A stretch of DNA of 64,000 bases from Luteococcus japonicus. GTDB lineage: Bacteria > Actinomycetota > Actinomycetes > Propionibacteriales > Propionibacteriaceae. A program made the translations under genes and the position numbers. The stretch covers positions 1,612,001 to 1,676,000 of the forward strand of contig NZ_RKHG01000001.1 in assembly GCF_003752415.1 (NCBI RefSeq), read 5' to 3'. Shown here piece by piece: positions 58,221 through 64,000 of this stretch (position 1 is the stretch's first letter; every line of letters starts with the position of its first letter). The notes under the pieces are model-generated. The model saw only the letters and a program-made list of their open reading frames with translations, was not told where the DNA came from and did not search any database.

Positions 58221-59408
58221 TCATTCCTGGAGCCCGAGCACCCCGTTGTCGTCCAGCGCACCGCTCAGCACGGTGCAGAAATCCCAGCCCAGGGCGGTGC
58301 CCTCGATGCGGTGTCCCCGGCGCCACAGGTTCGCGTCGTCGAACAGGGCCATGCCGTGCACGAGGTCCCAGCCCGCCTCGTCGAGGGCGGAGGTCTCGGC
58401 GATTCCCAGGTCCAGCAGGTCCGCCCGCACGGAGTCCACCCAGGCCTGCACCAGCTCGCGCAGGGTCGCGGGACCGCCGCCGGCCGGCTCGCTGGTCATC
58501 ATCAGCACCAGGCAGAGGGCCTCCAGGCTGGTCTCGTAGGCGCACCACTCGGCGGTGCAGTAGAGCACCGCCATCGCCAGCTCCACCCACCCCTGGGCAT
58601 CCGACGGTTCGTCCAGGACGCCCCGGGCCGTTCCCTCCACCACGGTCAGCAGCCCGGCTCGCACCGCCACCCACCAGAGACGGTCCACGGCCGGGCAGTC
58701 CGCCTGCACCGCCCATCCCTCATCCCATGCGACGCGGCTGACGACCGGCACGCTGGCCAGCGCTGCCGGCACCTCGTCGGCGTCGAAGTCCGCGGCGCGG
58801 AAACGCCCCGTCCAGACGCCCAGGTCCAGCAGCTCCCACAGTTCGCGCACCTGCCCCATCTCCAGGTCCCCCACCGGCAGCACCTGGCGGGTCCCCTCCG
58901 GGCCGGCGGCCACCCAGTCCATCAGGGCACGTAGCTGCCGCCACAGTCCGCTGGCGCGGAAGTCCGCGGCGCTGGCGCGCACGTCGGAAGCAGGGATGAG
59001 CCGGTCCCGGGCCTGTTCCTGTTCCGCCAAGGCCCGGCGGGCAGTCACCATCGCGGCTTCCTGGCAGGCCTTCGCCATCCGCCCACGCGCCTTGCGACCC
59101 TCGGCCACCAGCTCCGCCGGGCTCGCCGAGCGGACATTCATCCGGCCGTCGCTGCGCAGGAAGCGCCAGAAGACCTCGAGGGTGGCCAGCAGCTCCTCCG
59201 CGGCCGGCGGCTCGACGGGACCGCTGGCCGGGTAACGCTCCACCATCAACTGCCGCACGCTGCCGGCCGGCCAGTGGTTGTCCCCCAGGTCGTCATGCAA
59301 CAGGCGCAGGTCCAGCGCCTGCACCAGCAGATCGACGTCGAGCTGGTGTCCACGCCTTCCTGCCCACACGAGGAGGTCGTCAATGACGGGCTGCAGCACG
59401 GGGTCCAT
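58221..59408 (-). CDS. Unrecognised 395-residue protein
   Basis: Soluble, acidic, helical. MDPVLQPVIDDLLVWAGRRG at the N-terminus, a segment EELLATLEVFWRFLRSDGRM, then GLWRQLRALMDWVAAG and a long helical C-terminal half (ELAMAVLYCTAEWCAYETSL, LRELVQAWVDSVRADLLDLG). No domain is recognised with confidence. ATG 59408 lies 7 bases after TACGAT (leaderless), and the much longer ORF reaching 60053 runs antisense to the paaK fragment and is not credible. It is followed 114 bases later by the DUF3883-like gene. Confidence 0.65.
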   Translation of the reverse strand: MDPVLQPVIDDLLVWAGRRGHQLDVDLLVQALDLRLLHDDLGDNHWPAGSVRQLMVERYPASGPVEPPAAEELLATLEVFWRFLRSDGRMNVRSASPAELVAEGRKARGRMAKACQEAAMVTARRALAEQEQARDRLIPASDVRASAADFRASGLWRQLRALMDWVAAGPEGTRQVLPVGDLEMGQVRELWELLDLGVWTGRFRAADFDADEVPAALASVPVVSRVAWDEGWAVQADCPAVDRLWWVAVRAGLLTVVEGTARGVLDEPSDAQGWVELAMAVLYCTAEWCAYETSLEALCLVLMMTSEPAGGGPATLRELVQAWVDSVRADLLDLGIAETSALDEAGWDLVHGMALFDDANLWRRGHRIEGTALGWDFCTVLSGALDDNGVLGLQE

Positions 59409-59554
59409 GTCCTTGATCGTAGGGGGCCAGCCTGCTGCGGCCTTCCTGAAGCCCGGGTGGGGCACGCTCGACACAGGGGGAGCCAACCGATTCCACACCC
59501 TGCGTCGCCAGGAAGAGGCGCAGCTGGAGCGGGAGGAGGCCTCGCCACCACCAT

Positions 59555-60065
59555 CGCCGCGGCCGTGCACGAGGCCCAGACCCAGGACGGCTCGCACATC
59601 TGGGAGGACCTCTTCCTGCCCGAGATCGTCGACGAGGACATGAAGCCGGTGGCCGACGAGACCCAGGGTGAGCTGGTCTTCACCTCGCTCGGAAAGCACG
59701 CCCTGCCGATCGTGCGCTACCGCACCAAGGACCTGACCCGGCTGCTGCCCGGCACGGCCCGCCCCGGCCACCGTCGGATGGAGCGGATCATCCTGGAGCA
59801 GCCGACGCTCAGCCCGCACTTCGTGCTGGAGATCACCCGGCCCGGCCGGATGGACGAGCTGATGGTGCGCGTCGAGCGTCGCCCGGACTCCACCACCGAC
59901 GACGGCTACCAGGCCGCCAGGATGCTGGCCCGCGGGGTCCAGGTGCGGATCGGCTCCTCCTGCGCCGTGCAGATTGCCGAGCCCGGGGAGCTCGCCCGCT
60001 CCGAGGCCAAGATGAAGCGGATCCACGACCTGCGCCCCGAGGCCCCGCTCCACGGTCAGCCCTGA
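59555..60065 (+). pseudogene. paaK: Phenylacetate-CoA ligase fragment
   Basis: C-terminal ~165 codons of PaaK: GSHIWEDLFLPEIVDED, GELVFTSLGKHALPIVRYRT, KDLTRLLPGTARPGHRRM. It then jumps to ERIILEQPTLSPHFVLEITR, skipping the roughly 27 residues (GRxDDMLIxRGVNVFPxQIE) that close the active site. The N-terminal two-thirds are missing. An ORF remains but cannot make an active ligase. It is the first of three broken paa genes in this locus. Confidence 0.85.
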
Positions 60066-60206
60066 TCCCGGGGCCCAAACTGAGAGGAAACTCGAGGACT
60101 GGCACGTTCCAGTTTCGTCCTACCCTCCCCTGGGTTCTCAGTTTTCCCACCAGCACCCCGTCGCTCCACCCGGAGGCGGGGTGCTGCGCGTGCATGGCAT
60201 GGGAGA

Positions 60207-60222
60207 TACTGAACGTTCAGTA
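60207..60222. promoter_or_regulatory. TetR operator candidate
   Basis: TACTGAACGTTCAGTA, a perfect 16-bp palindrome 92 bases upstream of the TetR start. It is the only strong palindrome in the gap and the obvious site for autoregulation or control of the locus. Confidence 0.65.
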
Positions 60223-60272
60223 GCACCCGCCGCCCCGTGAAACCGAGCACCCCCACGCTCCCCGAGCACCAC

Positions 60273-60301
60273 CCACCACGATCCCCGAGCCTGTCGAGGG
60301 G
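60273..60301 (-). repeat. Dispersed CCTCGACAGGCTCGGGG repeat, inverted
   Basis: CCACCACGATCCCCGAGCCT then GTCGAGGGG, immediately ahead of the TetR gene, in the position of its 5' leader. Confidence 0.65.
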
Positions 60302-60313
60302 AAGAGGACGACG

Positions 60314-60925
60314 ATGACACCGCAGAAGACCACCACCAGCCAGCGCCGGGGCCGTCCCGGCTACGACCGCGAAGCGCTGCTGGAGGTCTGCGTCGCCGAG
60401 TTCATCAAGCACGGCTACCACGCGACATCGATCGGGATCCTCGCCGAGGCACTGGGCGTCTCCAAGTCCGCCATCTACCACCACGTCGACTCCAAGGAAC
60501 AGCTGCTGGAGATGGCGGTGGAACGGGCCCTGGGGGCGCTGGAGGGCACCATCACCGAGGCGGAGGCGCAGGCCGGCACCAGCCTGGACCGGGTCGAATG
60601 GCTCCTGGAGCACAGCGTCCACCTCTTGGTGACCGAGCGTCCCTATGTCACTCTGCTGCTGCGGCTGCGCGGCAACACCGAGGTGGAGCTGGCAGCCATG
60701 GCCCGCAGGCGGGCCGCCACCAAGCGGATCGAGGCGCTGGTGCGCACCGCCCAGCAGGACGGGCTGATCCGCCCGGACCTGGGCGCCAAGGCGACCACCC
60801 GCCTGATGCTGGGCATGGTCAACTCCATCGTCGACTGGTACCAGCTTGACGGCACCGCCGACGTCGACGAGCTGGTGCACAATGTCCGCACCATCGCGAT
60901 GGACGGCTTCCGCGCCCGCCCCTGA
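60314..60925 (+). CDS. TetR-family regulator, possibly PaaR
   Basis: 203 residues. N-terminal HTH: YDREALLEVCVAEFIKHGYH, then ALGVSKSAIYHHVDSKEQLL. The C-terminal ligand domain shows TERPYVTLLLRLRGNTEVEL, typical of regulators of phenylacetate or related acyl-CoA genes. The gene is intact in an otherwise decaying phenylacetate cluster. It likely binds the palindrome at 60207-60222 and responds to an acyl-CoA (inference from context). Confidence 0.85.
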   Translation: MTPQKTTTSQRRGRPGYDREALLEVCVAEFIKHGYHATSIGILAEALGVSKSAIYHHVDSKEQLLEMAVERALGALEGTITEAEAQAGTSLDRVEWLLEHSVHLLVTERPYVTLLLRLRGNTEVELAAMARRRAATKRIEALVRTAQQDGLIRPDLGAKATTRLMLGMVNSIVDWYQLDGTADVDELVHNVRTIAMDGFRARP

Positions 60926-60988
60926 TTCCCGTCGCCCGACCCAAGGCGCAAGATGAAGACGCTCGGGAGCCCCCTTGGGACCGGATGG

Positions 60989-62771
60989 TCAGGCGGCGGG
61001 CCAGGACTTGGCCACGAGGGTCAGCACGTCATAGGGGGCGACGATCTCGTCCTCCTGGTTGTGCAACACGCAGTCCCGGGCCACCTCGCCGTACTCGTCG
61101 GTGACCCGCGGCGTGATCTGCTTGGCCGTCAGCGTGACGCGGATCTGGTCGTCATAGGTGACCGGCGTGATGAAGCGCAGGTTCTCCAGGCCGTAGTTGG
61201 CCAGCACCGGCCCCGGGGCCGGGTCGACGAACAGGCCGGCGGCCCAGGTCACCAGCAGGTAGCCGTGGGCGACGCGACGCGGGAAGAAGGGGTTGGCCAT
61301 GGCGGCCGCTTCGTCGGTGTGCGCGTAGAAGGTGTCGCCGGTCTCGTGGGCGAAGTCGGTGATCTCCTGCAGGGTGACGGTGCGCAGCTCGGAGCGGAAC
61401 TGGTCCCCGATGCCCAGCTCGGCCAGGCTCTTGCGGAGGGGTGCTTGCCCTTGCCAGAATCGACGTCCGAACGGCTGACGCTGTTCGTGGCGGCACCGGT
61501 GTGCCAGATGCCGGTGATGGCGGTGAGGTGGTCCGGGCCGCCCTGCACGGCCAGGCGCTGCATGCAGTGCTTGACGGCGCGCACACCACCCAACTCCTCG
61601 CCACCGCCGGCGCGGCCGGGGCCGCCGTGCACCAGGTGCGGAACCGGGGAGCCGTGGCCGAAGGCGATCCTGCCGCCGGTCTCCACGAGGGCGTTGACGG
61701 CCTTGGCCACCTCCTCGCGCTGGTCGAGGGAGGCCAGCGGGCCCATGGTGGAGCCCTCGGTGCGGGGGCCACCGACGACGATCTTCGACGAGATCTTGGC
61801 CTGCAGAACGTCGACCACCGGCTGCACCATGGCCTGCGGCACCACGACGCGACGGATGGCGGTGCACTTCTGGCCCGCCTTGACGGCCATCTCCACCATG
61901 ATCGCCTTGATGAAGGCGTCGAACTCCGGGCTGTCGACGGTGACGTCGCTGCCCAGGACGGCGGCATTGGGGGAGTCGGTCTCCGCGGTGAAGTGGCAGC
62001 CGCGCTCCGTGACGGCGGGGTGCAGCTTGAGCTTGCTCGCGGTGCCGGCCGAGCCGTTGAAGGCGACCATGTCGCGCATGTCCAGGTGGTCCAGCAGGTC
62101 TCGCGCGGAGCCACTGACCAGCTGCAGGGCGCCGGCGGGCACCTTGCCGGACTCCACCATCATTCGCACGCAGGCCTCGGTGACATGGCCGGGGGGGTGG
62201 CGGGCTTGACGATGGTCGGGACTCCGGCGATGAAGGCCGGGGCGAACTTCTCCAGCATTCCCCACATTGGGAAGTTGAAGGCGTTGATCTGCACCATCAA
62301 GCCGTCGAGGCGGGTGTGGACGTGGCGTCCGATGAAGCTGCCGTCGCGGCTGAGCACCTCGGGAGCGCCGTCGACGATCACATGGGCATTGGGCAGTTCG
62401 CGGCGGCCCTTGGAGGAGAAGGTGAACATCGTGCCGATGCCGCCGTCGATGTCGCTGGCGTGGTCCCGCTGGGTGGCCCCGGTGGCGAAGGACAGGTCGT
62501 AGAGCTCCTGCTTGCGGCCGTTGAGGTAGGTGGCGATCTCCTCCAGCAGCAGAGCGCGCTCATGGATGGTGAGCTCCCCCAAGGACTTCTGGCCGACGGT
62601 GCGTGCGTGCTCGACGGCGGTGGCGATGTCCAGGCCGTCGGTGCTGACCCGCGCGACGACCTCGCCGGTGCTGGCGTCGAGCACCTCGGTGGCACGGACC
62701 TTGTCGGCGGGGCTCCACCACTCGCCGCAGGTGTAGCTGGGGACGATGGGCAGGTTCTGGGGCGTCGTCAT
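60989..62771 (-). pseudogene. paaZ: Oxepin-CoA hydrolase / aldehyde dehydrogenase, broken
   Basis: PaaZ opens the oxepin-CoA ring in phenylacetate catabolism. Here the aldehyde dehydrogenase half (PSYTCGEWWSPADKVRATEV, QINAFNFPMWGMLEKFAPAF, KAGQKCTAIRRVVVPQAMV) is intact in parts, but the gene has a missing C in a run near 62190-62197 (ACC CCC CCG), a large in-frame deletion joining GGRIAFG to HGSPVPHLVHGGPG (about 110 residues lost), and a missing T near 61437. The hydratase half (MaoC type, TLQEITDFAHETGDTFYAHT) is still recognisable at the end. Non-functional. Confidence 0.9.
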
Positions 62772-62840
62772 GGGGCTGTGGCACCTCTCGCCCGCGAGAG
62801 GCCGTCCCGCCACATTCCATCCACCGAACGAAAGGGCATC

Positions 62841-63263
62841 ATGAGCACCACGAATCCAGCCATCGGCCCCCACGAACCGTGGCGGATCGCCCTGGGCGAG
62901 CTCGACGAGAAGATGGGCGTCGAGGTGGTGGAGCAGGGCGTGGAGAAGGTTGTCGTGCGAATGCCGGTCGAGGGCAACCGTCAGTCCCTGGGGCTGTTGC
63001 ACGGAGGCGCCATGTTGAGCCTCGGTGAAACCGCCGGCTCCTGGGCCGCCCTGATCCATGCCAGCACGCACGGCATGAAGTGCGTCGGGGTGGACGTGGC
63101 CGCCACCCACCTGCGCTCGGCGCACGACGGTTTCGCGACGGCCACTGCGACCCCGGTGAAGCTCGGACGCACCCTGGACTGCCATCAGGTGGACATCACC
63201 GACGAACAGGGCCGACTGCTGAGCACCTTTCGGATCACCAATATGCTCATCACCCACGAATGA
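62841..63263 (+). CDS. paaI: PaaI/hotdog-fold thioesterase
   Basis: 140 residues. Hotdog fold with HGGAMLSLGETAGSWAALIH, the Glu in the position of the catalytic residue, and VGVDVAATHLRSAHDGFATA. PaaI-type enzymes hydrolyse ring-hydroxylated phenylacetyl-CoA or other acyl-CoA thioesters and may relieve stalled CoA. ATG 62841 has AAAGGG 5-6 bases upstream. Divergent from paaZ and unbroken, so it may now serve another pathway. Confidence 0.9.
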   Translation: MSTTNPAIGPHEPWRIALGELDEKMGVEVVEQGVEKVVVRMPVEGNRQSLGLLHGGAMLSLGETAGSWAALIHASTHGMKCVGVDVAATHLRSAHDGFATATATPVKLGRTLDCHQVDITDEQGRLLSTFRITNMLITHE

Positions 63264-63414
63264 AGCCCCCATGTCCCCCAAACGGGTGACACGAAAGCCC
63301 TTGTCTGGATGACCATGACACGCGATCAGGGGACATTAGAGGCCCTCTTCCTGTCCAGCACCTGAGCCTAATGGGCAGTTTCAAATCTTAAGTTGTGTTC
63401 ACTACTTAAATGCA
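63264..63414. other. AT-rich gap before the G-loop RNA
   Basis: About 150 bases without a gene. The distal half (63370-63414) is notably AT-rich for this genome; TTTCAA (63379-63384) and TACTTA (63403-63408) with an 18-base spacer are a possible promoter for the RNA that follows. Confidence in this promoter is low. Confidence 0.4.
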
Positions 63415-63673
63415 CGATTGTTGACTCATCACCGAAGATCGGATCGGGGGATCCGCTCTACGGAGGGGCGAACCGTTCGGGGGGAACGGGAAGCCGACGC
63501 CAGCAGATTCGGGGGAAGACGCTGGCACCGCCCACCAACTCGGGGGACGAGATGGGCAACCCGGCCACATCGGGGGATGGGGCCGAACGCATGACCCGTG
63601 GACGGATTCGGGGGAAGACGTCCACGCAGGACCCCGGGCCCGCCAGCACCAGCTGGCGGGCCCGAGGTCTTTT
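63415..63673 (+). ncRNA. Structured RNA with six UCGGGGG loops (unknown class)
   Basis: Six hairpins in a row: CGGAT/ATCCG (63440-63455), CCGTTC/GAACGG (63473-63489), GCCAGC/GCTGGC (63499-63526), GCCCA/TGGGC (63530-63557), CGGCC/GGCCG (63562-63585), CGTGGACG/CGTCCACG (63597-63626). Every loop contains UCGGGGG. Hairpins 3 and 6 share a TT-CGGGGG-AA top above an internal GA/GA purine pair motif. A strong terminator follows. No ORF fits. All six UCGGGGG loops are exact complements of CCCCCGA in the loops of the 6C RNA at 1 kb. I do not recognise this as a described family; the 5' end is uncertain. Confidence 0.75.
63636..63673 (+). terminator. Terminator of the G-loop RNA
   Basis: Perfect 12-bp stem GGGCCCGCCAGC (63636-63647) / GCTGGCGGGCCC (63652-63663) with loop ACCA, extended by GACC/GGTC outside, then TTTT (63670-63673). 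Confidence 0.88.
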
Positions 63674-63685
63674 CCCCCACAGGGG

Positions 63686-64000
63686 TCACCCAGCCTCCCC
63701 GAGCGCAGCTCCGAGCCTGCGAGGAGCGGTGCGCGCGAGGGCGCGAGGGTCCAAGGGGGGTCGTCCCCCGGCGAAGGCCTCGTTCAACTCAACGGCCCCG
63801 ATGCTGCCCAGTTCCCAACCGGCCCGCTCCAGCGCCTTCTGGGTGGCGGGCACGGGTCCGATGCCCATGATCGGCGCGGGCACGCCGGCTGCCGTCACCT
63901 GCACCACGCGGACGCGGGCCAACAGGTCGTACTTCTCGATGGCGGCCTTGCTGGCGACGATCACCGCGGAGGCCCCGTCTTGAGACTGGAGGCATTGCCG
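63686..64000 (-). pseudogene. Thiolase (paaE/paaJ type) fragment, truncated and frameshifted
   Basis: Part of an acetyl-CoA acetyltransferase: ASAVIVASKAAIEKYDLLAR, VRVVQVTAAGVPAPIMGIGP and VPATQKALERAGWELGSIGA, ending VELNEAFAG. Immediately after NEAFA the sequence becomes a repeat (63701-63770) and stops, so the C-terminal catalytic part (HP and C-x-G motifs) is missing. At the window edge GGC AAT GCC TCC AGT CTC AAG ACG shows a lost base (AAC GAC expected) that shifts frame. It belongs with the broken paa genes to its left; the N-terminal part is outside the window. Confidence 0.85.
63701..63770 (+). repeat. Copy C of the ~87-bp repeat, ending the thiolase
   Basis: Diverged copy sharing GAGCGCAG, CTGCGA, GGAGCGG and the 3' end GGGTCCAAGGGGGGTCGTCC with copy B. 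It replaces the C-terminal coding sequence of the thiolase and encodes its aberrant tail. Confidence 0.65.

Larger units (their letters stand above)
60066..60313. other. Gap with hairpins and TetR operator
   Basis: Contains AAACTGAGA ... TCTCAGTTT (60076-60144 region), a hairpin CAGCACCCCG/CGGGGTGCTG (60151-60160/60177-60186), the TetR palindrome at 60207 and a dispersed repeat at 60273. No gene seen. Confidence 0.55.

Noticed and set aside
58221-60053. 610-residue protein
   Set aside because: The first ~215 codons are antisense to the paaK fragment and have no structure of their own; start 59408 is supported by a -10 box.

Overview
The window is about 64 kb of high-GC chromosome from an actinobacterium, most likely one of the Propionibacteriales (genus not determined). 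The evidence is a 6C RNA, an ileS leader of the short actinobacterial T-box type, many genes that look leaderless (a TANNNT -10 box 6-7 bases before the start codon), a DUF1707 protein, an AztD-like zinc chaperone, and small dispersed repeats around CCCCTCGACARGCTCGGGG.

Layout. 0-17.8 kb is housekeeping: the end of a metallophosphoesterase, tRNA-Pro, a 6C RNA, murJ translationally coupled to lysC, DUF1707, a small GNAT protein, an oxidoreductase, ileS behind its T-box, a tandem-repeat patch, an MFS gene with an in-frame stop, a secreted SpoIID-domain protein, and a PadR-controlled ABC exporter. 17.9-25 kb holds an AztD-like gene under a Fur-family palindrome, a HAD hydrolase, and recR-ybaB-glycerate kinase-dnaX. 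25-26.5 kb is an IS110 element inserted in front of dnaX. 26.5-30.2 kb has a CopD-like gene with an iron (DtxR/IdeR) box, a DUF5655-like protein and cycA. 30.2-41.3 kb is an 11 kb insertion-sequence island: an IS481-type element with two passenger genes, then IS110/IS1111-like and IS481 copies in tandem (unit 2,648 bp), four IS110 copies in all, enclosed by a 40 bp imperfect inverted repeat.

41.4-48 kb has a Tat-exported PHP-domain protein, tRNA-Ser, small membrane proteins, an immunity-like protein, a MntA-HepT toxin-antitoxin pair, a MerR/GyrI regulator, a membrane protein and its decayed paralogue. 48-53 kb has hchA, the TPP-riboswitch operon thiM-thiE-thiD-tenA, and a PhzF protein. 53-59.4 kb has an unusual ABC ATPase coupled to a YhgE/Pip membrane protein, a protein with EVE-like and DUF3883-like regions, and an unrecognised protein. 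59.5-64 kb is a phenylacetate catabolic locus in decay: paaK, paaZ and a thiolase are broken by deletions, frameshifts and repeat insertion, while the TetR regulator and the PaaI thioesterase remain intact.

The most striking observation is an apparently undescribed structured RNA at about 63.41-63.67 kb. It has six hairpins, each presenting UCGGGGG in its loop, and a strong terminator. This heptamer is the exact complement of CCCCCGA, which is present in all three loops of the 6C RNA at 1 kb. A kissing-loop partner or sponge for 6C RNA is a testable inference. The four IS110 copies inserted between an ACA end and CTAG are the second main point: they suggest RNA-guided targeting of IS481 termini.
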